Shown piece after piece: positions 54,275 to 64,000 of a DNA stretch of 64,000 nt. The translations under genes were made by a program, and so were the position numbers. The stretch comes from Macrolepiota albuminosa. Lineage: Eukaryota > Basidiomycota > Agaricomycetes > Agaricales > Agaricaceae. The stretch covers positions 434,001-498,000 of the forward strand of contig JAMWFC010000109.1 in assembly GCA_027475525.1 (NCBI GenBank), written 5' to 3'. Below the pieces are notes generated by a model. That model saw only the letters and a list, made by a program, of their open reading frames with translations, did no database searches and had not been told where the DNA came from. Each line of letters starts with the position of its first letter. Positions within the stretch are counted from its first letter, which is position 1.

Positions 54275-56314
54275 GCAGCTTTTGATGTTCTTGTGGGAGT
54301 CGTTTTTAAGTCTTTCCTCCTTTGTGTCTATTCAGACGGGACTGCAGGAAATGTTATTGCAAACATGTTGACAGAAGATGCTAATATTAATGTCCTCGGC
54401 ACTGGAAGAGGACCTCGTCAGATTTTATCAGCATTACTCTGCTTCATTCATCTCATGTGTTTCTCGATAAGTAACGTGCACGTCCCCAACTCTATTGTGC
54501 CCTACTTTACATTTTCATTGGAAAAACACTGTGTACGATTGGAACTTTACTACCACTCCACAGAGCTATTTTGACGGGCGCACCATTTCCTTACCTCGAG
54601 AGAACATTCTCCGGGGATGCAGCTCGATAAGTAATCTTCAGAATTTTCAATTATAATCGTTTCTAATGGACACGTTCAGATGGGATGTTTAATCGAGAAT
54701 TATATTAAGATTTCGACAGATTCACAAAGGTAACAGGTGATGAAGGCTGGTCTTGGGGCCCTTTCTCGAGGCTTGTTCTATGTCTTCCCACCTTTCAGAG
54801 CGAGAGATGGACTACCCCAGTCGATGTCCACGACACTACAGGTTAATTCGACCTAGTTTTGACAGGGTCAATGCTGTCGGTCTGAGTGGCGTCCCACACA
54901 TCATACAAACTACTTTTAAACTGCCCGACGATTTCCCTATCAACCAAGACATAATATCAGAAGTTGGTAAGCGGGGAGGTTTCTCTCTGGTCCATGTCTC
55001 ATTTACTCAATCAACTTTTCTTCTAAAAGGTGGATCGAGGTGACCATTGACGATGGTAAACGCAACAGTTCTGCCATATACTACTTACCCTGAATTTCAT
55101 CAAGCAGCCGAATGTTCACTTTCTGCTAAACACCCGAGTGACCTCGGCAAACCTTGCAAAGCTTCTGATCCGCACGGTCGAGTTTGCAGACGAGAACAAG
55201 TGCGACGGCGTGGCTGACCCTGACATCCTTCTTCCGTGATCCTCACCCGAACCTCATCGGAACCGCGTATTGCTGTCGTAATACTCTCTCCTGGATCTGT
55301 TGTAGCTTCTCATACTCTATTAAACTCTGGCATAAGAGATGCCGGGGACCTGACGGCTTCCGGGGTTCAACACAATCGTCAATCTTCCAGACACGGGTAA
55401 AGATCTGTTTGGCCACTCTGCAATGAGTAACTTCTAGGTTCGGCAATTCAAAGGACACATTAAATAAGTCCGTCTACTTCACTTCCTTTCCATGTTCATG
55501 TTATCTGAATCATTAACAGTATAACCACCAACGCAACTTCGAGGGGATTGCTGACAAGAGACATACGTCTGGACCACTCATGTATATATGACGTCGACCT
55601 CACATTGCGTGGTCACGTCCGATTCATATATATCTGATGGTCACCATGGTTTAGCATCTGGCCAGAATTCATCCACTGTATATGATCGATTCCTTCGGTC
55701 GACGCCATTGTGGCTGGATCTTGATCACGATCGACATATATAGAACTGCGTCCTGGCGGTGGCGCCGAGCACAGGACACTTTTATTGCCACAATTGTCGT
55801 CTCTCCGACCTCTCATGCGTTTAAATTACCCTTTTCACTACTCAAGTCCTCCCATGACCAAGAGGGACTGTGTATGTATAACCTTGAATTTCCGATCCGC
55901 CCATCCTGCCGAATTCCGAGTTCGGCGTTTTCGCGGATGCTTGAAAGGTTCCTCGCGGCGCCACCCTCAAAAGACTACGTCATCGGGCCAGCGGGAGGTT
56001 TAGCAAATGCGACTACAAATGAACTTTTTGGACAAGTATATTCACCCAAACAATAGAGCCGAAACTCATCCGGCCGGGACTACTGCCATGGTCGGCTAAG
56101 AATGCCAGGCTATGGAGTCGTAAATTCTTATCTATAAGTCAAGGAGGCTTCGGGGCCGCGTATTGTCGATGCTTCTTCCGTCTTGGCTCTTCTTCATTCT
56201 GTTTACTCTTATCAGCCCTTCTTTAAGGCTGGGCATACGCAAGCACCTGTGGACATTATCGTTGAGCGCGCGGCTGATCTGACCAAGGAGAGTTGCAAAC
56301 TCCCATTGCACTGA
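54275..56314 (+). pseudogene. GMC oxidoreductase (aryl-alcohol oxidase-like), decayed
   Basis: Family motifs appear in order on the plus strand but in different frames: the FAD-binding start GTAGNVIANMLTED (54338-54400), LPDDFPINQD (about 54910-54950), DDGKRNSSAIYYL (about 55040-55085), PNVHFLLNTRVT (about 55105-55145), DYVIGPAGGLANATT (about 55974-56018), HPAGTTAM (56067-56090) and GHTQAPVDIIVERAADL (56231-56281), stop TGA at 56312-56314. The last two blocks carry the active-site region of AA3 flavin oxidases. Some frame changes may be introns, but stops and shifts near 55085 and the lack of a clear start argue for a pseudogene. Such enzymes oxidise alcohols or sugars and supply hydrogen peroxide during lignocellulose decay. 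Confidence 0.75.
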
Positions 56315-56638
56315 TGCCTTGTGGCTTTAGCTTGCGGGTATATTACAAACCATGTCGAAATGCAGCCTGTAATGACAAGTAACTTGAACCTGGTCCACCT
56401 CATGGAATTTATCTTGTTTATCTTAGAATGAAAAATCTATTAGGATGAAGTCAAACTCACAGTTATCGTAAAGTATATTCTTCATTACGTCTAATTGTGT
56501 ATTGTACAAGTAAAGCTAATACGTACATGTTAACTAACTAACCATCATAAGTCATAGCATCTCTATCGGAACTCATTACCCGTGCATACTCCAAAATAAG
56601 TCTACGCGCAAGTCATCAGTACCAGAAACGTTGCTGTT

Positions 56639-58659
56639 TTAAGTCAATTCGCACCTGTAAACGTAAGCCGTAATGTCTTCCTTCCTCCAGAAAGTCCGAC
56701 TCCATGTCCGGCCCTCACTCGCGATTGCACGAGCTAAATCTTCATGCGCCCCTTCTCCGTAAAGGCCTCCCCTGAAAAACACCAAAGCATCGTATACATC
56801 AGAGTAATCCACTTGTACGGGTATGTAGTGTACCCAGGGTTCTATACGGTCAAGGAACCTTTGATGCTTGTCAGTCGGCGTTTGATCAACCCGATATAAA
56901 CGCGGCTGACCATTCTGGGTAGACAGTAGCCTTGAAGATGAGTGAATTCGACGTGATTAGACGTTTGAAACGACTAGACCACGCATTTCCATCGACCTAC
57001 CATACAAACAATCAGTCAGTTAAGGATGGACGCGCGCCGATAAACGCAGCGCACATCAAGGATATACTTGAATTGACCGGTCTCTTTAGGTCCCTGACGT
57101 TTTCTCCATTCATAACGCTGTCGCAATTTAGGGCAAGTCTCCTCATGACAACCGACAGGGTTTCCGGAAAAAGCAACGTCCATCATTGAAGGATTGATCT
57201 TACCCTTGGAGATCTCGGTTCCCTCGCCAACTCGGATGTCATCGGTCGAGGACGATAAAAGGACTTTGACTGTACCGTTTAGCTCATTCGCCAAGTCGAC
57301 AAGCCGAGCGCGTTGAGCCTTTTGCCACGGCGTTTTAGGCCCATGCCACATTCCTGTGTTACTTCCCCGCCAATTCAACCGCTCGTCGAGTTTATGATCC
57401 CACTCGGGGTCATCGGAGCGAGGAAGGATATCATCGACCCAAGAAATTAGAGTTGGAATTTGTATGTCATGGTGCATTGGGGTAGCACAGTAGGCAAATT
57501 GAGGAATCATTTTATGCGAGGGACCGGGACTTTTGTGGCTGAGAAATTCTCCGACATTTTCGAGGAGGTGAGGATGTAAACAAGGATCCATGGTTTTGCG
57601 ATGATCATAAATGAAAGACTTCTGTTTCGAGAACTCTTCTAGGCTTTTTTGGCGAGCAGGTGATGTAGGTGAACAGCCAGACAGCCAACCGTGAGGTGGT
57701 CCGATCGCGATAGAGTCGATATCCATGTCTGACAAAGAGTTTAGTGTATAGGTCTTTCGGAATCTTGGAGTTTTACGCACATTTATTGCTTCTTGCAGCA
57801 TTCAAAGCCATCTTCTTCACCTCATAATCTGATATCAAAGTCGGGCTGTCGTGTGGTGAAATGACAGCACGAAAGGGCGGCAGATCTTGTTCGACGTCTT
57901 TCAAGATTTCAGTGATGGAGCGCGCGCCGACAAGAAGATCATCAGGGTTCCAGTGATTCGTACTCTCAGCAAAGGAAACCCTCAGAACCTCCAGCTGGTC
58001 CGTCTCGTTCAGACCCAGAGTAAAAGTATCGGTATGCAGCTCCCGTTCATCTTGGAGTTGCTGAAGATCGAGAGGATGGTAGCCCCAGAATGGTTCTATG
58101 TCTTTGTAAATTTGGTCGTACTCGTCCGGGAGTTGAACGTTGTTTTTCTTCACATATTGCCACCTTGATCGAATATTAATCAATTTGCCTCCTTCGGCAA
58201 TTTGAATAACTCGTACCATTTATCAAACCCTTTCGGAGGTCGCCGCTTGTAACGCCTTACATACTCCCGAACTGCACCGTCAAGAGTCTTGCTAGCGCGC
58301 GTAAGCTTTGACTTCCACCGCGCGTTTGCGAGCTCAATCAACTCATATATTGGATGAGCACCACCTGGGTTTACTTCGAGAATTCCATCGTCGCGGTATG
58401 TGTGAGGAAGGAGGATGTAAGTTGGCTTTTCTTCTGGAGCCGGAGGGATGCATACAGGCTGAGGATCCACATGAGAGGCGGACGAAACAATGACGGGGAA
58501 GGATTTAGTGGACCTTGAGCCATTAAGAGATTCTCGGCAGTAAAGGACGAAGGATAAAACCAATGAAACAAGCGGCACGATGACGAACCGCCGCTCTCGT
58601 GGTGAAAGTCGTCCGAACATCGTCAACCAACCGCTACAAGAGCTGGACAGAGGTATCAT
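56639..58659 (-). CDS. GT90 family glycosyltransferase (CAP10-like)
   Basis: Five exons on the minus strand: 58659-58217, 58163-57781, 57728-57055, 56996-56911, 56858-56639; phases agree and give 601 residues, the usual size. A signal anchor ([16 protein letters not shown], about residues 26-41) makes it a type II Golgi protein. Family motifs: [78 protein letters not shown]. Fungal CAP10 relatives transfer xylose or related sugars in glycan or capsule-type polymers. Introns are GTACGA, GTGCGT, GTGCGC and GTCAGC donors with AG acceptors. The exact C-terminus is uncertain because an alternative splice after YVYR is possible. It is divergent from the F-box gene, sharing a 420-bp upstream region. 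Confidence 0.9.
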
Positions 58660-59078
58660 CCACGTTGATCAATCTTATATATTAGTTTACAGAGGAGGAT
58701 ATTGGATCGATAGGGCCATCAAAACACAAGCGCGTCTCAAAGAAGATTCCCAGCGATGACAACGTGGAAAAGTTCTTCAGCGGATAAGTTTAATGGGCGC
58801 ATTTAATACATTGCCTGTCCCTGCCTGTCACTGGCCGGCCCTTGGGCTCTTTGGACCCCGAGATCGATGATTTTCGAGGTATTTGCCCGCTACCTAAGTA
58901 TTAAATGAGAAACTTGATACTTGGTACGTGAGAGGAAGACTGACATAACAAATGTCATAATGCGCTTGCCGTCTTATGACCGACAGGTTAATTTTTGGCG
59001 AGCATTCCAAGCTTGTTCCGGATCCGCGGCTGTTGTTAATTGCTTGTCCATCTTATCTGTTATTTTCAACGTTCTTCA

Positions 59079-60140
59079 ATGTCTCTGCCGCCAGAGATCC
59101 TGCATGAGATTATTTTGGTTTCTCTGTCCTCTTCTTCAACCAAGTCAGAAGAAATAGGCGTCTCAACTAAGCACAACTGGGCATCCATTGAACCACTTAC
59201 CCTCGCTTCAAAAGCTTATCGAAACCAGACACTCAATGCATGGTTTCGAACTCTCTATGCAAAGACTCCATCCGATATTGTCGACCTCGAGTCCATGTTT
59301 CCGGAAATTTCTGGAGTGACAAGGTCAGTACATCTTCCATTTCGTTACCCAATTGCTGATGCCAAGGATCCCAGAGAACTTCACTGTGTGCAACCGAACA
59401 CTCGAAAGTCCTCCGTATGGGACCTCAATGGACTCAAGTATATCAGGAAAATTCGACTTGATTGGTTGTCACCTTACATGACGCCCCACTATGGTTCAAA
59501 AAATACCTCCGACAGACTCCCATTCACACATGCTTCGCCTACTATCAAGGAACTCGACATACGCGGCATCCCATGGCCTTCTCCGAATGTCTTCCTCAAT
59601 ATTCATACCATCTTTCCGAATCTCAATGTACTTCGCCTCCGCCAACAAAGGATATGGTGCGGTTTGTGTCACACCTGTTGTATTACGAGGTTCAGTTCCC
59701 CGGGGCCAGAGAAGTTGGTTTATACAGGCGGTGGAGGCTTGCCAGTATGTCATGACTATTCCCTCTCCTTGGTTTCAAGTTAAACCATTTACCATTTTTT
59801 GTAGTTACACTATGCGCGCGTCCTGAGGGAGTTGCAACACCTTCATACTGTCTCCATCACAATCGCTGACTTTGGCGGAGGAAGATTCCCGCTCTGGAAT
59901 ACTCCCGGTCAGAACCCGTATCTGTGGGCTGGCGAATGTGATAGCTGTATGGAGATAATGTATGAGGACGAGTCTTTCCGCGACCATTGGGTAGCCAGTA
60001 AGAAGGATATCACATCGAATAGATACCTTGCTCCACCGACACTTAACGAAGTCGAATGGAATTTTTGGAGGGCGGAAGCATCAGAGGAGGTTGACGTCGA
60101 AGAAAGTTCGACTGAAGAGTCGGCTGAGGAAGCCCCTTGA
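59079..60140 (+). CDS. F-box domain protein
   Basis: Two exons, 59079-59744 and 59805-60140, intron GTATGT...TTGTAG, phase 0, 333 residues. The N-terminus LPPEILHEIILVSL is an F-box-like helix that would bind Skp1 in an SCF ubiquitin ligase. The rest is the leucine-rich, repeat-like region common in mushroom F-box proteins (IKELDIRGIP, LNVLRLR), then FSSPGPEKLVYTGG and an acidic tail. The substrate is unknown. A truncated copy lies at 46205-47075. No stop or frameshift is seen. Confidence 0.85.
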
Positions 60141-60777
60141 AGTCAGGGCGCTCTTGGCGAGGTGTGCATTTCTTCTCTTCTTTATTAAATTTGTTCGTTT
60201 CAACGAAGATGATCCGTCAGATCTCTTCTTTCGAAGCATTAGTTGACTACGTCAATCAATCGTTCGTGGCTGAGCAGGCGTGATAAGGCTAATTAGAGCG
60301 ATTCCAACAGGTTCGCACGAATACGGAGTAACTGTGGTCTGTGGGACAGAAACACCCGTATATGTAGCCAAGCCATTGTCATCACGTCTTTATCTTGTGT
60401 ATTTCTTTCTACATCAAGGCTCTATTTCTCGCCCTCAAGATTTACCCTTGTGGTTTCCCCTTCGATGATCGCGTAGTACACGACCCAAGGCATAAGTTCG
60501 AAATTCTTTTGTCTTCACGGATCATCCGGCCCATTTTATTTAGCCCTCGTGAATGCTCATCTTCTAATATAGGCGAGACGAGTCGGTGGCCCACCCCTCC
60601 TTGTTGCAATTTTACATCTGATTCCATGACCCATGACTAGCACTCGATTGTCTGCCACATGTAGCGGAGGCAATCTATTTTCTTTTCTGCGACAGATAAA
60701 AAAGCCGGTGAAACCCCTGAATGTTCTGTTCAAAGCCACACATCCTCCGTACCCGTACTTGATACTTGCCATCCATC
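60141..60777. other. Intergenic region between F-box and lactonase genes
   Basis: 637 bp holding the 3' end of the F-box gene and the promoter of the lactonase gene. No ORF or element recognised. Confidence 0.5.
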
Positions 60778-62023
60778 ATGGTTGCATTTACCATTCTCGC
60801 TGGCGGTTATGATGTATTCATTGCGACATACCTGTTCAACACATCTTGTTCCTCGCTGTCCCTCCTGAGTACCTCTCCGACCGGTCAGTCTCCCTCGTGG
60901 ATCACTCCACACCCTACCAACAAAAGTATTCTCTAGTGAGTATCAGTTACTTGGTCGCATGCCAAACACTCATGACCGAAATAGTTCCGTGAATGAGATT
61001 TCAAGTGGCGCGCTTCAATCGTTCATTATAGACCCGACTGGTGCTTTATCGCCTGCTATTGATACCGTTAGCTCAGGAGGTGATGGACCAGCATTTGCCA
61101 CGGCTCTTTCCACCGATTCCGTGGCCATCTTGAACTACAACTCTGGAAATGGTCGCATAATACCTACCGATCCAACTGATGGGACGCAATTCATAAATAC
61201 CGCGCCTGAGATAAGCTTTCCTCAACCAGCCCCACCCAATGTTTCCCATCCACATATGGCTTTACAACATGGAACGGAGGTGCTCGTTCCAGATCTGGTA
61301 CGTTCAACTTTTCTTTTTGCCATGGCCAATGTGCATGAATAATCTCAATCAGGGCGGTGACAAAATCTGGCGCCTTGCACCGACTTCAAGCAACTCAGGC
61401 GATTATGAGATACAAGGTTTTATCCCCCAGCCGGTGAACAGCGGGCCCCGACATATCGCTATTTCCAGCAAGCAACCTATTTGTCTCATTGATCAGACTT
61501 TTCTGAAACTGGTTTAGATGACCGTCTCTTTGTGCTCCACGAACTTGCCTCTACCCTGACAGTCCAACGTATCCCTCCCGAGCCAAATGGTACCGCCACC
61601 ATAATCGCTTCAGCATCCATAATCCCTCCTGATCCACCAGAGGGAGCAGATTTTGCTGCCGGCGAGATCCTGATCCCTAAACCCACCAGGCAGTTCCCAA
61701 AGCCCTACATCTACGTATCCAACAGAAATACGGGCGTTCAAGACCCTCGCGGCGACGCTATTGCCATCTTCGAACACGTCCTTGCAAACACGCGCGAGGA
61801 AGGACTGAAACTCGTGAGACATGTGTTTACTGGCCTTGACCAACCACGGGGGATGGAGTTTGGACCTGAGGACGGGAGAGGTGGAGAGGCATTTTTGGCT
61901 GTGGCGGGTGTTGCTGGAGATGGTGGTGTGAAAATATTTGAACGTACCGATGAGGGAAGGAATTTGGAGCTTGTGACGACTAACTTGGATGTTCCGACCA
62001 GATCAACATTTTTGTGGCTCTAA
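60778..62023 (+). CDS. Seven-bladed beta-propeller lactonase (YbhE / carboxymuconate cyclase type)
   Basis: Exons 60778-60935, 60985-61297, 61353-61467, 61518-62023; phases agree, 363 residues. Family hallmarks: start FTILAGGYDVFIATYLF, then WITPHPTNKSILYSVNE, GGDGPAFATAL, HPHMALQHGTEVLVPDLGGD, GPRHIAIS, LFVLHELASTLT, PYIYVSNRNTG, GLDQPRGMEFGP, PTRSTFLWL. This is the 6-phosphogluconolactonase-like fold; fungal members are thought to open lactones or cyclise muconates, but the substrate is not known. No signal peptide, so probably cytosolic. Intron 3 has a GC donor (GCAAGC at 61468) instead of GT; it is the only choice that joins the conserved motifs in phase. Confidence 0.92.
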
Positions 62024-63238
62024 TTTTTAGCACCTAAATATAGATGCACCCCTTCACGTCGCCATCCCAAATCAGTCGACGCGTTTCTTTGGTCATGTTT
62101 ACCAAACTTTAATCCAAGTCTTCGCTCACGTCCACAACTACGTCCGAGTCTTTTGAGTAGAGAGCTTAGTTGTCCGGAGATCACTCCAGCGTTTACTAGA
62201 CTTCTGTCCGATACACATGAGAAATCACTGATTTCGTTGTCGTTTTGGATAATTCTTGGCAATGGTAATCTTTCGTCTTCGACGACGACCTTGTTAATTA
62301 GAACATGCTATCCGGGTTGGACAAAATCAAAGATATTTTTGCCATTATGTACAAGGTGCAGTATTATCTTTGAGGCCTTCTACCTATAGAGGTCCAAGTA
62401 TTGTATGTTCTGTTCTTTTCATTTCATCTCCAGAGACTCATGAAAAGTGACTTTTACCCCAAAACTAGTAGAACGATCAGCTGTTTCCGCGTTAATATCC
62501 TGCCTTCTTAGACCTCTATGTCTGGCATCGCAGCTGTTGTTCCTGGGAGATGACTTGTACGCGACCCGTTCATCCTCTTACACAACCGAGGTTCGAAAAC
62601 GCCACCGCCTTTGGCAAGAAGTTTGAGTGCAAAACCACCTCAATACACCTGATTATCGAGAGATACTGTCCCTTTGCTAATCTAATCCATCACCCCTACA
62701 TCTACAGATCCGTATGAATCATAAAGACCTAATCTGCATCCTATCTCTAACTCAAATGGATTCAGAGTCATCTTCTCCATGCGCAACGTATTGCCATTTA
62801 AGACATCAAGAACGGCTATCTATGTCAAGTATCTACCCTTCAAGGTTCAGGAAACCCCTTCAAAAGGAAGATCAGTCCAGACGCGATGTCTCTTAATGTG
62901 GAATCTCGCTCGGACTTCTTTCTTGAACCGCTCCGTGATTATCTACCATCCATTTCTGCCGAACCTTCTGAAAGACTTCTGGGTTGTAGTTGACCGACAG
63001 ATCAATGTTAGCGCATAGAGGTTTGATCTAACCGACGCCTTTGGGATCATGAATCACCTCGAGTACGCCGGTTCCAAGCAAGAATGTATGTAAGATCTGG
63101 CACAATGCCCATTCTTATTAGCCGAGTCTGTATTATTGTTCGATACCAGGTCCTTGGCTACTTCTTGGAGGCTTTGTATATATTCAGGTTTACCCCTCTC
63201 AGCGTCCTTCAGCAAACGTACTCGCTGCATCCCAGACA
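62024..63238. other. Intergenic region, nothing recognised
   Basis: About 1.2 kb with only short ORFs on both strands. None has splice partners or a family resemblance I can support. Confidence 0.45.
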
Positions 63239-63510
63239 ATGCTGTTTTCTCTTTCCGCCCTTGTCATTTTCTACCTCGCCTTGCTTAATGGACGGGCGGT
63301 AGCAATCGTCTGTGCTATCTGTCCCTCCACAATTGATTACGGTGGACTTACCAGAACACTTACTCTGTCGAAATACAGTTATAGCCCGGATATCGTACAG
63401 TGCAAGTGCGTACTTTCTGCTCGATAGACTGGAATTTCTTGATTTTAACGTTGGACTAGCTACGACTTACCCCCCATATCGGGCTTCTCCCCTTATTGCG
63501 TGTATGAGGT
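63239..63510 (+). CDS. Small secreted Cys-containing protein (start of gene, tentative)
   Basis: ATG at 63239 opens a clear signal peptide (LFSLSALVIFYLALLNGRAVA) followed by VCAICPSTIDYGGLTRTLTL, a form met in short secreted proteins of mushrooms. A GTGCGT donor at 63407 and an ACTAG acceptor at 63462 join TGC-AA to C-TAC in phase (CNYDLPPISGFSP). After about 63510 the frame is lost near GAGGTGAGA; either another intron or a frameshift follows. The rest to 64000 holds nothing I can assign. The protein would be exported; its function is unknown. Confidence 0.5.
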
Positions 63511-64000
63511 GAGAATGGCTATGCCATTTTCAATGGCAAGGCTGACATGGGCCATGATAGAGTTATGGTTCACTATACTTCACTAATACTGGCGGCGCGT
63601 GCCCCGATACCACCAGCGTGTCGATCAGCACAACTTCTTCTTGTTAAATATGTGGGTGTAATGTTCCCGGTTTCAAATCCTTCTGTTGATGTTCCTTTTA
63701 GTGTCATACAAATAAAATCAATTGTCAACCAGTCATGGTCTTCTAAGTTGTAAATAGTCTTGATCGACACATAATACAGCCAAGCCTTGCGACCCTTGCC
63801 GTCACTTATTTTTATCTTCAAGCTTGTCAGTTCAACCTCGACTTCCACAGAAACGGCCGTCAACAGTCTAAGGTCCTTACTCGTTTACAATCTCTCTCGA
63901 TGGTTTTGTAAGCCTCGCGTCAGCTTAGTGACAGTGAACACATTTTCACTGTGTCAACCGAAGTACGTTCCAAGAGGTGAACTATACGCAATTATGCGCA

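Noticed and set aside
55243..55458. Minus-strand ORF near 55.3 kb as a gene
   Set aside because: Lies opposite the motif-bearing GMC pseudogene; no family resemblance.
1..64000. tRNA, rRNA or other structured RNA genes
   Set aside because: Looked for cloverleaf or A/B-box patterns by eye; none convincing.

Overview
The window reads as a mushroom-type fungus (Basidiomycota, Agaricomycetes). The evidence is short GT-AG introns of about 40-120 bp, Ty3-type LTR retrotransposons, a DIRS-like remnant, and host genes of families common in that class: DUF6533 membrane protein, GT90/CAP10 glycosyltransferase, F-box protein, YbhE-type lactonase and GMC oxidoreductase. No species can be named from the sequence alone.

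Positions 1-42,300 are a nest of retrotransposons. An old Ty3 element (family A, LTRs starting TGATAGG) has its 3' end at 27354 and starts left of the window. Two elements sit inside it. The first is a second family A copy (1882-13478) with 951-bp LTRs in which I saw no difference and a GCGC target duplication. The second is family B (13725-25337) with 176-bp LTRs and a GCAGA target duplication. Both insertions fall in the same antisense gene of the old element. The old element itself sits in the reverse transcriptase of a DIRS-like element (27355-29510, minus strand). A further Ty3 element, family C (30001-41461, minus strand), is related to family B. B carries a chromodomain-like end on its integrase, and C has the same C-terminal region.

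Three features of these elements stand out. (1) Family A carries, antisense to gag-pol and downstream of pol, a six-exon gene for a 708-residue protein with a six-cysteine zinc-cluster-like motif and a basic nuclear-type stretch. Its exon layout is kept in the older copy. (2) Families B and C join gag-protease to pol in the same frame through UGA-CUA-G, followed by a small hairpin whose stem sequence differs between the two elements. This is the layout of programmed stop-codon readthrough. (3) B and C both carry a third sense-strand ORF of about 950-980 codons after pol, with no membrane segment and no family I recognise.

Fourteen tandem duplications of exactly 77 bp are scattered from 6.3 to 40.2 kb, all inside repeats. 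A constant 77-bp unit points to an assembly artefact (unmerged k-mer overlap), so several apparent frameshifts in pol and gag are probably not biological. Other breaks are real decay, mostly CGA-to-TGA nonsense changes.

Positions 42,300-64,000 are a host region: a DUF6533 multi-pass membrane gene (minus), a 5'-truncated F-box pseudogene, an unidentified small spliced gene (minus), a Crinkler-type NTPase gene with one frameshift, about 3.6 kb with nothing firm, a decayed GMC oxidoreductase, a complete five-exon GT90 gene (minus), a complete two-exon F-box gene, a complete four-exon lactonase gene with one GC-AG intron, and the first part of a small secreted-protein gene near the right edge. 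Starts and splice sites were worked out by eye from frame and phase agreement.
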